Origin: Eremothecium cymbalariae DBVPG#7215
Taxonomy: Eukaryota; Ascomycota; Saccharomycetes; Saccharomycetales; Saccharomycetaceae
Length of the DNA stretch: 64,000 nucleotides
Direction of reading: 5' to 3'
Assembly (NCBI RefSeq): GCF_000235365.1
Contig: NC_016453.1
Coordinates: 372,001-436,000, forward strand
The translations under genes and the position numbers were made by a program. Position 1 is the stretch's first letter. Every line of letters begins with the position of its first letter. The notes beneath the pieces are model-generated. The model saw only the letters and a program-made list of their open reading frames with translations. It was not told where the DNA came from and did not search any database. Below, piece after piece: positions 1 to 9,878 of the stretch.

Positions 1-309
1 CAGAAGAAATAAATAAGAGATTAACCCAAGAAATAACAGTAGCAAAGTGTGTCGGTTTTCTTGTTTAAAAGCAAGCATCATATGCTATTGTTTGTCAATG
101 GAGAGGACGGAGAAGGGTGTCATGTTTGCCGCATGTAACAAAAAAATTCAGGACAGATATGAAGAAGAGACCGTAAGCAGAACAAATGGTGTACATATTC
201 AACTGTGAGCTCCGTTTCTATTATATCGGTATGTAGGCGTTAAAATATGTAATGCGTTTAACTTATCTTTTTTTTAATTTTAATTAATATTGTTATAGAT
301 TATATTATG
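1..309. other. intergenic, 3' flank of SSY5
   Basis: This stretch lies downstream of SSY5, which is transcribed leftward. No open reading frame, RNA gene or repeat is supported. In S. cerevisiae FAR1 lies on this side of SSY5, but I see no coding trace of it before the window edge. The last ~60 bases are AT-rich and could hold the SSY5 3' end signals. Confidence 0.6.
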
Positions 310-2406
310 TTATAAGTCTGTAGGTGGCTCTATATCCCATAGCACACCTGTTACATCGTGAAGTCTTTCTATAATGTCAACAATGGAGGTAAAAAGTCCA
401 AATTGCTTCTGTTCGCCGTCGTAGCTATGTAACATGCCTACTACACCAAGACCCAGTTCGCCGTCTAATTTGGTCAAGATCCATGAGCCAGAATCGCCAC
501 CTGTGGCAAATAAGGGCCGCGGGGAAGAAATGACAAATTCGCTACTTTGTATCTTTCCATCTGCCCAGTATACTATTTTGGAGCCGTTTATATTACCTCT
601 TGTGTAATTGGAAGATGCTCCAATTTTGAAAACGTTCAATCCGGGTTTTAAATCCACGATTGTTTTCTTCACGTATAAGTTCTGAAATCTCAATGCAGGG
701 TCCGGTAAGCCAGTCAGGTCCTCGCCTAAGTGATTTTGACAACAAAAGTTGGAGTTGACTTTAATGATGGCGAAGTCGGATAATTTCTGATTAATGATTG
801 TACGTTCACCCCAAACTACCTGTCCAAACTTGTTGTTCTGTTGCCATTTCAAGTTTTCCTCTATGTGTCGGATCTCCTCCATAAAGCTGGACCGTTCGAT
901 ACTGCCTTCGGGGTATTGTTTCGATTCTTCTAATAAAGCTTTCTTGTAGGTTGTCTGTAGGACTTTAGAAGGAGCGCACACATGTGGATGATCCTGTGAC
1001 TCTGTTAGAACAACGTGTGCACACGTTATTGCGAATGTAGAGCCCGCGAACTTTGACATCGCGGAGTCGTTTTGTGCTATTTGGGGATATAAGTAGCCTC
1101 CTAATGTGCCTGTGATTTTTAAGCTATCTTCAGCAGAAAGGGACATCGAGATAGGAGGAACCATAACATCTGTAGGTAGTTTGTAAGGGGGAATAAATTG
1201 TGAAGAAGACTGTGTAGTGACCGCCTGCATGGGCTTCGAATGGCGTAGAACGGACGCAACTTCAGAGGCACAAGGAGTGATATAATCCTTAACACAATAG
1301 AAGTGCACATCTGAAAATAAGGAATACAACACCTTAAGAAGATCATAATGTTCCTGTTGTGGGTTTGGGAATCCAAACATGATTGTTAATATTGCGGAAC
1401 TCTTGCTTAACCCCCTTAACAAAGGAGCAATGTATGCACCTTCTTGATCGGATGTAGAACCGTCGTTTACATGTGCTATCTCGTCGATAATCGAGGAGAT
1501 CTTATTTTTGTTAGGAAGATGACAGTCTTCGCCGATTGCGAACACCTTCATCGTTGGCAATGTATGCTGTGCCGTCGCTTCAAGCGGTTCAGAATAGATA
1601 TTTACATTGAGTTTCCCTAAGAACTCCATGTATCTCCTTAATAATATCGATCTAGAATTGTTGTATACATCCGACTGTAGTAGATTATCTTGGAAATGCA
1701 ATACTACTTTGGTGATATTCCTCAAATGTAAGCACCTCTCCATAGATACCCGATATAATAAATTTCGTACATCAGGAAGAAACTCTTTGAAATATTCGAT
1801 CGCCTGAATCACAGCTTTTGATATGTTCTTCACATTTTGGTGGATATCGTCCACTAGAGTGTCTAGTTTATTCTGTAGAACCCGTAGTTCCATTTCTACT
1901 TGATCCATCGTAATGAACTTATCGCTAGAACTCTGCTGCTGAACACCCCTTGTGAATCCTCTTCTAACCCCGATTTCTGTAGCATCTAGCCTGCTAGACG
2001 AACCCACAACTACACCCTGTTCCCTATCCTCCTCATCTTGCTCAATTACCGTATGCAACGGTTCACCAAAATTCTCAACCCCCACCACCCTTAAGGGTTT
2101 CCCAACATCCTCATTATCCGCCAAGGCCCCCGTTTGCTTACGTGCGGCCGACCCAGAAATGTTTGAAGAGTTATCGGTCCCATATGTGATCCCACTTTTG
2201 GAAAAGATCGAAGATGACTGTACTGACGCCGTACTACTGAAAACCTCCCCACCCATACCTAATACACCAGGCACATCATCCTCCTGCGCCTTCCCACTCT
2301 CCCTCCCAGAATGCCTACTATCACTACCACCGCTCTGACCCTCCTGTGAAGAATTCCCCGGCTGGCCCCTAGGTTTCTTATAAAACCTTAGGAGTCTTTT
2401 TGCCAT
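310..2406 (-). CDS. SSY5: Ssy5, SPS-sensor endoprotease
   Basis: This 698-residue protein matches S. cerevisiae Ssy5 (699 aa), the chymotrypsin-like protease of the plasma-membrane SPS amino-acid sensor. When amino acids are sensed, Ssy5 cleaves the N-terminal inhibitory parts of the transcription factors Stp1 and Stp2. The catalytic triad is visible: His464 in FAITCAHVV, Asp544 in SDFAIIKV and Ser639 in GGDSGSWI, each one residue from the published yeast positions. The first ~165 residues are low-complexity, rich in Ser, Gly and Gln, as expected for the start of the long inhibitory prodomain. The start follows an in-frame Met with a basic stretch (MAKRLLRFYKKPRG). FBP26 and VPS35 follow in the same order and strand as YJL155C and YJL154C. 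No catalytic residue is missing. Confidence 0.96.
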   Translation of the reverse strand: MAKRLLRFYKKPRGQPGNSSQEGQSGGSDSRHSGRESGKAQEDDVPGVLGMGGEVFSSTASVQSSSIFSKSGITYGTDNSSNISGSAARKQTGALADNEDVGKPLRVVGVENFGEPLHTVIEQDEEDREQGVVVGSSSRLDATEIGVRRGFTRGVQQQSSSDKFITMDQVEMELRVLQNKLDTLVDDIHQNVKNISKAVIQAIEYFKEFLPDVRNLLYRVSMERCLHLRNITKVVLHFQDNLLQSDVYNNSRSILLRRYMEFLGKLNVNIYSEPLEATAQHTLPTMKVFAIGEDCHLPNKNKISSIIDEIAHVNDGSTSDQEGAYIAPLLRGLSKSSAILTIMFGFPNPQQEHYDLLKVLYSLFSDVHFYCVKDYITPCASEVASVLRHSKPMQAVTTQSSSQFIPPYKLPTDVMVPPISMSLSAEDSLKITGTLGGYLYPQIAQNDSAMSKFAGSTFAITCAHVVLTESQDHPHVCAPSKVLQTTYKKALLEESKQYPEGSIERSSFMEEIRHIEENLKWQQNNKFGQVVWGERTIINQKLSDFAIIKVNSNFCCQNHLGEDLTGLPDPALRFQNLYVKKTIVDLKPGLNVFKIGASSNYTRGNINGSKIVYWADGKIQSSEFVISSPRPLFATGGDSGSWILTKLDGELGLGVVGMLHSYDGEQKQFGLFTSIVDIIERLHDVTGVLWDIEPPTDL

Positions 2407-3077
2407 ATTCTCTCTATTAATACCTCGATGCTATTAGACCTTTTGTTACCTAGAATTCCCCTTTATCGCAACCAAACTTATCCAATATTCTACCTCCTCC
2501 TGCCGCACTTGTTTTTTGGAATCAACCCGGCAGTATCCCCGGATATTAATTATTATAAAACCACTTAATTGTTCTGTAACAATCTCCTAGCGCAACGGCA
2601 CACACACGGCAATGCAACAACTGAAAACCTATTAAAAAATATTAATATGCCCTTTTTATGTCTAGAACCCTCCTTCTAACACTCGACTACGTCTTTATTC
2701 TATATCAAGTTAACAATCTATAATTTACGATTTGTTATTACAGGTTTCTTTAAAAAGATGCCTTTTGAAATTTCTTAAAACATTCAGGTGTTCCATTTTG
2801 GGTGACAGCGAAATCAGGCTTTTTAAGAGACCGTTTCAGATGAGATGGCGAAGACGGAAACGAAAGATTATAAACTACGTAGAAGACCAATATAATAGGT
2901 TCTAGGAGGTTTGACAGAGGCCTACTTATTATGATATTGTTCAGATATTGGTAGAATATGTATATGTAGATATGTTTTGTGTGTAGGGGGTGGGAGGCCA
3001 AGGCGAGGTGGAAGTACTGGAAAGGGAATCAGTCTGAGCAATGATCTGTTCGCCGGTTCAAGGAAGAATGTACTAAG
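2407..3077. other. SSY5 promoter and FBP26 3' flank
   Basis: About 670 bases between two leftward genes. It holds the SSY5 upstream region and the FBP26 terminator region. A TATA-like AT-rich run (ttattataaaacc near 2551) could serve SSY5. A short minus-strand reading frame at 2750-3001 has no protein-like composition or recognised similarity. No RNA gene was seen. Confidence 0.5.
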
Positions 3078-4483
3078 CTAGCATATTGTAGGAGCAGGGG
3101 TACAATGAGCGGGTTCGCCCACTTTGCTTGTGCCCTTTTCTTTGTAGGTGCTTACGGCGGGAATGTCAGCTTTCACAGTTGAGACTTTTGTACCGTAGGC
3201 TCTAGGTTCAAGTTTGATTAGGGTGTGTAAGGGAATGGAGACCCACGGGGATTCTTGTTGGGGGACGTTCATAAAATAGGCGTAAATGCAACGTAGGACG
3301 GCCTGGTGGGTTATAATAAGAATATTTTCTTGACGTTCGAGTTCCATGATGATAGGCTCGAGACGAATGACTACATCACGGTAGGATTCACCTCCACGGT
3401 AGCGATATTCATATTTGTCTTCATCACGAGCTTTAAAGTCCTCAGGGTATTCCTTTTCGATTTCTTCGTACGTCATACCATCGCAGACCCCCGCATCTAA
3501 TTCATCAAGAGCCTTCCACTGCAATTGCTTGTATGGAAGGAATTGGGCTGTCTCACCGGTGCGAACCAGTGTGGAAGTCCACACTGTTAGATTTGCATCA
3601 CCGGTAGATTCTCTAACTAATTCGGGAAGCTTACGGGCATACTCCATGCCCCTAGTTGATAAATGGGAATCACCGCCTATCTTTTTCTCCAGGTTATACA
3701 CGGACTCACCGTGTCTGGACAACCAAATACATCTTGGCTTTATATGTAGGTTCATCACATAGAAAACGATTCTGCTTTCAAGATATGTCTCGATCCTGTT
3801 GATAACTACTTGTTCAGCGACATTTATAAGCCTGACAAAAGTCAACTCTTTATCAAGCACTTCCTCCAGAGGTTGGTAGACACTTACGTATTTTTCAATA
3901 CGCTCATAAAAGACTTGGGTGGCAGCATCCGGATCACAACCTTCATAATCAGGCGACGTCGTCTTCATTTCGCTAATATTTCTGAATATCAAATCTTGAT
4001 CATCACACCAGCTTTCCAAGAACATCGGCTCAATAGCGTTCTCTCTGCATAGTTTTAAAACCCAATCCCTTCTTTGCCGCGTGGAATTCGTGGCGTCCAA
4101 AATCGCAACTACACCGTCATCTTCGTAAAACCAGTTCATCATATCTTCCACTGCCATTTGTACTGCTTTCTCCCTAATACGTTGTCCCTCAATGTTATCT
4201 GGAGCAAAGAACTCTGCATTGGGCTTGGACCCTCCTGCCAATCGTCTATAATTCCCCACATTAAAACATTTTGCACGTATTGATAACCAAGACAAATATC
4301 TAACTATCTTTTGGGAAATAAAAGACTTTCCACGGGCTGGTAGTCCCACCATTATAACGCAAATGCGTAAATTTTGGACCTATTCACATTATTGCCTTGA
4401 GTTAATATACTGAAACCCTAATCAATCCATCATCATTTAATTCACATCGCTTAACATACGTTTGAAACAGTGTATACAGGCAT
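3078..4483 (-). CDS. FBP26: Fbp26, fructose-2,6-bisphosphatase (two exons)
   Basis: Fbp26 degrades the glycolytic regulator fructose 2,6-bisphosphate. Exon 2 (3078-4379) carries the PFK2-like N-terminal domain with P-loop GLPARGKS and the phosphatase domain with the RHG motif WLSRHGES, the conserved DELDAGVCDGMTYEEI segment and THQAVLRC. The first ATG of the uninterrupted frame (4352) would cut off the start of the first beta strand. In frame upstream the sequence reads VQNLRICVI, then meets TAG at 4382-4380. An 80-nt intron (4459 to 4380) explains this: 5' site GTATGT, branch-like TATTAAC at 4407-4401, 3' site TAG. It joins a 24-nt exon 1 (4460-4483, MPVYTVSN) in phase. The spliced protein has 441 residues against 452 in S. 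cerevisiae, and its N-terminus aligns well with that protein. The S. cerevisiae gene has no intron. Confidence 0.93.
4380..4459 (-). other. predicted spliceosomal intron of FBP26
   Basis: This 80-nt intron starts with the consensus yeast 5' splice site GTATGT (4459-4454). It has TATTAAC, one base from TACTAAC, with the likely branch A at 4402, and ends at the first YAG after it (TAG, 4382-4380). The branch-to-3' distance is 22 nt. Splicing keeps the frame exactly and restores the conserved ICVIMVGLPARGKS strand and P-loop. The weaker branch sequence is the main uncertainty. Confidence 0.85.
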
Positions 4484-4880
4484 GCTTGCGTTATTACTAA
4501 CTGATTGAGGAACAGAATAGTTGGTTGCTCAATACAAATTCTTCAATAAATAATGCAAGGCTGAAGCCCTTTATGTATGATGTATGGCTTCCTACACCGA
4601 AACTCTTCGGCCTTTTATGCGTGGTGTTTTTCCCCGGCCTAATTTTTGATTCCGTCTAAAACGTTTGACTAGTGGTCTCGTAAAATGGATCATTAGATGG
4701 AATCCAAGACGAACGGTTATAACCTTGAATTGACCATGAGAACCTTCTTGGTATATGGGGGCGAAGCGTACTTAGATGCTTTTATTACCCTACTTTGAAT
4801 TTAGTTGCAGGAGCGAAAACATTTACGTTCATTCATATCTACTCTTAGAAACCAAAAACTATGTTGTATATATATCTGGA
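4484..4880. other. FBP26 promoter and VPS35 3' flank
   Basis: Nearly 400 bases between two leftward genes. It should hold the FBP26 promoter and the VPS35 3' end. An AT-rich segment near 4840-4880 adjoins the VPS35 stop. No open frame, tRNA or repeat is supported. Confidence 0.5.
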
Positions 4881-7538
4881 CTACAATATTATAGCTTTGA
4901 ATCTATCATCCACTAATTTTTGATCTTCTATGTATTTCAAAGTCCTTTGTAAATATTCGGTTACGACTAACACAAGAGAAGAAATCGGAACAGTTGGGGA
5001 CTTATGGCTTACTGCGGCCAGTGTAGCTGTTGGGGCTGTAGGTAGATTGATAAAAGATCCATCGATACCAATCACAAGTCTAGTATGGATGGAGGCTTTC
5101 ATAGTTTTATCATCTTTAAGTTCAGCAGATTCCTCCATTTTTAAAGACTTCAGGTTGGTCTCTATGAGCTCAATCAGGCCGTTTATATATTTTGTTCCAA
5201 CATGAGTGGCAGATTCATCACCATGGATGAAATAGTAACAGCAGCGATTCAGTATTTCTACCATCAATTGGCAGCTCTGCACGTTATCCATAATAGAATC
5301 CGCAACTCTTAAAGAACGTTGCAAACACTCCAAAACACGTTTGCCCTCCCGGTAGAATGTTTTAGTAATGCCTTCTTCTTCGCCAATTAGGGGAATTTCT
5401 GTTGCCCACCACAAATGGGAACACAGATATACGGCACGGCATTGGTCTTGTTTCCTTAGTAGTTTAGATCCGTACAAAGTACAGCGTGTTACTAACACAT
5501 CATAATGGTTTTCCACGTATAAGGAACGTGTTTTTTGCAGAACCTGTGCCATGTTCACAATGGCTTGAAATTGGGTCCTTGAATCATTCAGAGACTCCTC
5601 AAAGACCGTAAATGCCTGAGTGAAAAAGTCATAGGATATCTCACTAAGGCCTAGGTGGTCGGCTATCGCTGCAGTTTGGAGATTCAACTTGAAAATCATA
5701 TCAGAACAAGAAACACCAACGGTGTTAAATAAGTCGTTGAGACAGCGTGAAACATATTTGAATAATTGGTTACTCAGCTGTTTATAGCGAGTCTTTCTGC
5801 TTGAATACAACTTACTTTTGATTTTGGCTTTATGAATCAACTTCCAGAAACTAGCAATAACAGCTGGATATGTGTAGCGTAGCTGAATGCCCCCTTTATA
5901 AAGCCAGCTTTTACACGTCAAGAGCAATTCAACATGCTTCTCAATTGATTTATGGTAACAAATATGAACCAGTTGAGCCAGCTTCTCTTGTTCAAGATTT
6001 AATAATGAGCTGGTACTATCATCATCTTGAGAAGCAGCGCGCTCAGAGTCATCCAGGGGAGAAGTGTGGAACTTTATATTGTTAACTTTTATGATCGACT
6101 GGCAAATTAGCAAAATCTTATCCAAATGGGACTTACTGCTTATTCGTATATTCCTTTTAAAAATGGTATCAAGAATGCAGTTAACTATTACCTTTTGTAA
6201 ACCAACATTTTGCAAAGATAATAGTTTTTGGTACGAGTCGCATTCCGTTAACACACGGTAGAAGATATCGTTGGAAGATAAGGATAACAGTAAATCTTGG
6301 AATAAGTATTCACTATCCGCCGTCACATTAGGACCTCCGTTTTCTTGGCACTTTTTGACAGTGAATTTCAGCAAGCAATCTATGTTAGAAAGTTTAGCAG
6401 GATACCAAATCAATGAAAGCCTTAATATACCTTGGACAAGTGGTAGTAAGTCGTTTAAGGGTAGATCAGGACGAGCCTCACACAGTTTTTCCAAGTAATT
6501 CCAGAAAACAAAGAAAAGGTCTCCAGAGTTAGTAATGCCCGATCCTGTATTTTCAGTAGAATCCTGGGTGGAAAGCTTTTTGAAAGTTTCTCTGATAGAG
6601 TCTATATCAACGGTTTGCCGATCCATATACCCAATGAAACGCTCAATCAAAGTTGAAACAACTTTATTAATTGAGACGTCCGGATTCAATTTCAAAGTCA
6701 CCTCCAGGAGTACAGATAACGTAGCCAAATGAAACTCGTCAGGGAACACCTGGCATATAACATCTAACAAATATTCTTGAGATACGACATCACGGCACTG
6801 AACAATTTGCTCCAATATCTGAGGTAAAATGAAACCGCAATATAGCTTCAAATCATCTTCAACAATTTGAGACAGTCTCACTAGATTAGATCCAATAAGA
6901 ATCTGAAGCTCCTTACGCTCCTTGGTACGCAACTCCCGTTCTCTCAAAGGGCCATAATGCTGCAACCGAACCCACAACTTATTCATTTCAATGAAGTTAT
7001 TAATAATAAATTCAACATTGAACTTTTTATTTCCATTTTCTTGACCCTCACCATCATTCCCATCTTCTTGAGTATCAGGTAATAACCATTCCTTGGTCCG
7101 CTGCGATAGATAGTAACGTAAAAACAGACCCCTCACAGGATTCTGCACCCCTTTGCACATCTCAATCATATCCTTCAAAATCTCCTCCCGTGGAGAATCC
7201 TCTATTTGAAGAAATGCCGTTCCAACTGTTATCATTAGGTATAATCGAGGTAAAATGTTTCCAGCATATTGTACAAGCTCATAAAGATCCGCTAAATGAT
7301 GTCTCTTCGGATGATTCTCAACTAGGTACTGAGACAAAGTAGTGAGAGCATCATACACAAGTATGTACAATTCATAATACTGCTTAGGAGTCAACGAAGG
7401 ATTCCGAAGTTCGGTAAGCATAATGCTAATATGTTTCAAAGCATCCATCAGCTTTCGCTGAGCAAGATTCCTTTGAATTAAAATAGCCTGCTGCTTGATT
7501 ACAGAAGCCGCCTGCTCCACACTATCTGCATATGACAT
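4881..7538 (-). CDS. VPS35: Vps35, retromer cargo-recognition subunit
   Basis: An 885-residue alpha-solenoid protein, against 944 aa for S. cerevisiae Vps35. It binds cargo tails such as that of Vps10 and assembles with Vps26 and Vps29 in retromer on endosomes for endosome-to-Golgi return. The N-terminus is the highly conserved Vps35 start, with the family motif PRLYLMITVGTAF (about residues 94-106) and RGLFLRYYL (about 136-144), the region that contacts Vps26. The rest is helical-repeat sequence with short acidic and Gly/Asn linkers (around 159-170). The start Met is well placed and no disruption is seen. Position next to FBP26 matches YJL154C-YJL155C. Confidence 0.97.
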   Translation of the reverse strand: MSYADSVEQAASVIKQQAILIQRNLAQRKLMDALKHISIMLTELRNPSLTPKQYYELYILVYDALTTLSQYLVENHPKRHHLADLYELVQYAGNILPRLYLMITVGTAFLQIEDSPREEILKDMIEMCKGVQNPVRGLFLRYYLSQRTKEWLLPDTQEDGNDGEGQENGNKKFNVEFIINNFIEMNKLWVRLQHYGPLRERELRTKERKELQILIGSNLVRLSQIVEDDLKLYCGFILPQILEQIVQCRDVVSQEYLLDVICQVFPDEFHLATLSVLLEVTLKLNPDVSINKVVSTLIERFIGYMDRQTVDIDSIRETFKKLSTQDSTENTGSGITNSGDLFFVFWNYLEKLCEARPDLPLNDLLPLVQGILRLSLIWYPAKLSNIDCLLKFTVKKCQENGGPNVTADSEYLFQDLLLSLSSNDIFYRVLTECDSYQKLLSLQNVGLQKVIVNCILDTIFKRNIRISSKSHLDKILLICQSIIKVNNIKFHTSPLDDSERAASQDDDSTSSLLNLEQEKLAQLVHICYHKSIEKHVELLLTCKSWLYKGGIQLRYTYPAVIASFWKLIHKAKIKSKLYSSRKTRYKQLSNQLFKYVSRCLNDLFNTVGVSCSDMIFKLNLQTAAIADHLGLSEISYDFFTQAFTVFEESLNDSRTQFQAIVNMAQVLQKTRSLYVENHYDVLVTRCTLYGSKLLRKQDQCRAVYLCSHLWWATEIPLIGEEEGITKTFYREGKRVLECLQRSLRVADSIMDNVQSCQLMVEILNRCCYYFIHGDESATHVGTKYINGLIELIETNLKSLKMEESAELKDDKTMKASIHTRLVIGIDGSFINLPTAPTATLAAVSHKSPTVPISSLVLVVTEYLQRTLKYIEDQKLVDDRFKAIIL

Positions 7539-8351
7539 CGAAGGTATACCAATTGATGGGGACTTGTGTTTTAAAGATGGTTATAAATGAAGACTGCTTT
7601 TTTTCACCGTACCATAATATGTATATATATATATACCCTTAAAACTCTAGAACTCTATTCAAGTCAGTTGCTGATACTAACAAAGCTTAAACATTCAACT
7701 GCAAGGCAATTACACCTCTATAAAGCTACACACAGTTTACAAATATATAAACCTACATATATATAACCAACACCGGCTAACAGTGTATATCTATATAGTT
7801 AGCCTGCGGTGGAAAAATCTTATTTCGACCTCGCTCGGGAACTGCGAACGACGTTCTGGGAAGATCAAGGGGGAAAGAGGAGAATACTAATTGTGTTACC
7901 CGGCTTTGGAAAATGTTAATCCGGGTAACAGTATATCTGGTGGATATATCTGTGATGATGTAATCGGGCGTCTGCCAGGCGACAAGCCATTGTTTTGTTC
8001 GCGTCGCTGCAGATACTGACAATTTAAATATGCATGTCTCAAGGTAGTCAACAATGACATGGATTTGCCGGTTGGGCGGAGCGGAGGAGACACATCATGT
8101 GTAGTGGTTGTTATGTTCCGTTGCAACACCGTTAGGGCCTGGCTATACCGGTGTGAACTTCGCCTCTGCTGATTCTTATGTAATTGGCGACAATAAATAA
8201 GGGTGATGAGTGGAATGTAACCGTATATATTGTAACAGAGGCGGCAAAGGCTGCTTCAAGGGTCGTAGCGACAGTGGAAGGAACGAGAAAGGTGACAGTA
8301 GGAATTAAAAAAAGCCTACAAATCCCAGCACCTATTTGGTTATATATAGCC
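7539..8351. other. VPS35 / relic CCP1 divergent intergenic region
   Basis: This region separates VPS35 (leftward) from the CCP1 relic (rightward). It has AT dinucleotide runs (tatatatatatata near 7622) typical of promoters, and two Reb1-type sites noted separately. INO1, the neighbour of VPS35 in S. cerevisiae, is not present. A plus-strand frame from 8184 runs without a stop into the relic and may include a decayed presequence, but it shows no clear targeting signal. Confidence 0.5.
7896..7928. promoter_or_regulatory. inverted pair of Reb1-type sites
   Basis: TTACCCG at 7896-7902 and CGGGTAA at 7922-7928 match the Reb1 core (TTACCCG) in opposite orientations, 19 bases apart. Reb1 is a general regulatory factor that keeps promoters free of nucleosomes. 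The pair lies in the VPS35/CCP1 divergent region, about 360 bp from the VPS35 start. Confidence 0.55.
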
Positions 8352-8998
8352 ATGGCTAGTAATCGTAGTGACCACTACCAGGAGGTTTATAATAAGATTG
8401 CTTTAAGATTGAGACCGGAGTTCGCGTATGAGGACGCCATTGGCCATGCGCCATTGTCGGTACGCCTGGCCTGGCACATTTTTTGACAGCGGATAGACGC
8501 AACAATACTACAGGAGGAAGAAACGAGAATTCTTTTGGATATCGTATGGCGACTTGTACACTCCTGTAGCTGCGACAGTCCTCCAAGACATGATGCACTG
8601 TCCCAAAATTGTGTCTAACGGATTGACCTGAAAGTGACAGGCCAGCGATGTGATACCGCTGTGGGAGTTCTTCAAACAAACAAATTTAAATAAAAGAGAA
8701 TTGGGCGCATTGCTTGGCATAAACGTGACACGGTGATGGGCATTAAGAACCAACCGAGTCAATAAAAATCACCAGCACAACAAAAAAAGATATCGGCTGG
8801 ACCTTGCTACCCAGTGACTACGCATTCGTGAAAGATAAAAGTTTTCACAAGCTTCTTGAAGAATACTCCAATAACCAAGATATATTTTTCAACGAATTCA
8901 GCTACCCATCTAGTAAGATATTAGAAAACGGTATCATATTCCCCAGATCCAACAAGAAGCGTAACTTCAATATCTTAGTCGAACAATGGAAGCACTAG
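8352..8998 (+). pseudogene. CCP1: cytochrome c peroxidase relic (CCP1)
   Basis: Four separated blocks resemble mitochondrial cytochrome c peroxidase in order, in three different frames. Block 1 (8352-8486) contains YNKIALRL and VRLAWH, the distal heme Arg/Trp/His motif, and then hits a stop. Block 2 (about 8527-8610) reads FFWISYGDLYTP and VLQDM, matching the family's FPWISSGDLF and VQEM. Block 3 (about 8665-8733) reads FFKQTNLNKRELGALLG and loses the proximal heme His region to Asn and a stop. Block 4 (about 8789-8998) reads LPSDYAFVKD, ILENGIIFP and ends with a stop, as the true C-terminus does. The total span is too short for the ~290-residue mature enzyme, so parts are deleted. It sits immediately upstream of PAM17 on the same strand, as CCP1 (YKR066C) does in S. 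cerevisiae, so it is the ancestral locus. No functional peroxidase can be made from it. Confidence 0.9.
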
Positions 8999-9878
8999 CA
9001 GCATCATATACACAAATAAACTAATTACGGTTCTTTCGACAGGACTTGGGATTTTTGTCTTTCAACATACATAACATAGGATATAAGCTACACTGCGCAG
9101 ACCTTTGCTCGATAGAGAAGGTCCGGCCCGCGTTCCCCTTGCAGGACTAAAGATCGCTGCTGATCCTTTTGTCAACCCGCGTGCCCACCCATCCACACAG
9201 ATAACACCGCTCGATACGCTTGGTTTCCGTCAATGAGAACGATCGATCAGGCATCCATCACATGATCAAATGCGCAACTTGCGTGTGCATTACAGCTAGT
9301 ATGATTTAGAAAGAGGTGGGTTGGTACAGAAACGTGATAGAAACGTGTGCGAAACAAGATACGCTGTGATTATGGATTCGGCGACTTTCGTGCCTGCGGG
9401 TATTTCTGGGGATCGGCCTGATTACAAACGTGAAGGGAAAGCGAAGCGAACCACAGGCGGTGGGTCATATCTGGGAAACAAACGGGAACACCGCCCGCCG
9501 CCTGCGCGCGCCGCGCGTGTGCGCTGCAACGAGAATCAACAACGTTCTCCCCGTCTCCGTGACCGCCGGCCCGGGAAACGCCTCGGAAACGACTGGGAAA
9601 CAGTTTTGAGTCGGAAGCGCCAAAGTGGATCAAATCCTCTCGAACCGCCTGTATCGAATATCACGTGGTACGAGTATTTATGGCCATCGTTTCTCGCTGT
9701 GGTCTTTTAGCTCCAATATATGACAGAAAAAACGAAAAGTCTAGTTTCCCAGTGGTTCCAAGAGAACGCATACGGTACCACAGAATCTCGCTATCAACAG
9801 GAGCAAGGACCGACGACCGAGCACCAAGCACCAAGCACCACGGTCAGTGATATAGCTTGCCCCTCAATATTCTATACG
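8999..9878. other. CCP1 relic to PAM17 spacer, with GC-rich island
   Basis: About 880 bases with no supported gene. Its middle (about 9480-9610) is a GC-rich island with CGCGCG-type runs and several copies of GGAAAC. An open frame across it (9321-9710) has an arginine- and proline-rich composition typical of chance translation of GC-rich DNA. Near 9821-9839 the unit GAGCACCAA/AGCACCA is repeated three times in tandem. The last ~200 bases hold the PAM17 promoter. Confidence 0.5.
9660..9667. promoter_or_regulatory. Cbf1-type E-box upstream of PAM17
   Basis: ATCACGTG matches the Cbf1 consensus RTCACRTG. It lies about 210 bp upstream of the chosen PAM17 start. Function is inferred from the motif only. 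Confidence 0.4.

Noticed and set aside
2750..3001. 83-codon minus-strand frame between SSY5 and FBP26
   Set aside because: No conserved motif, no syntenic small gene known here, and a composition like translated AT-rich spacer.
9321..9710. 129-codon plus-strand frame before PAM17
   Set aside because: It spans the GC-rich island, has an Arg/Pro-rich composition typical of chance translation, and shows no recognisable motif or syntenic counterpart.
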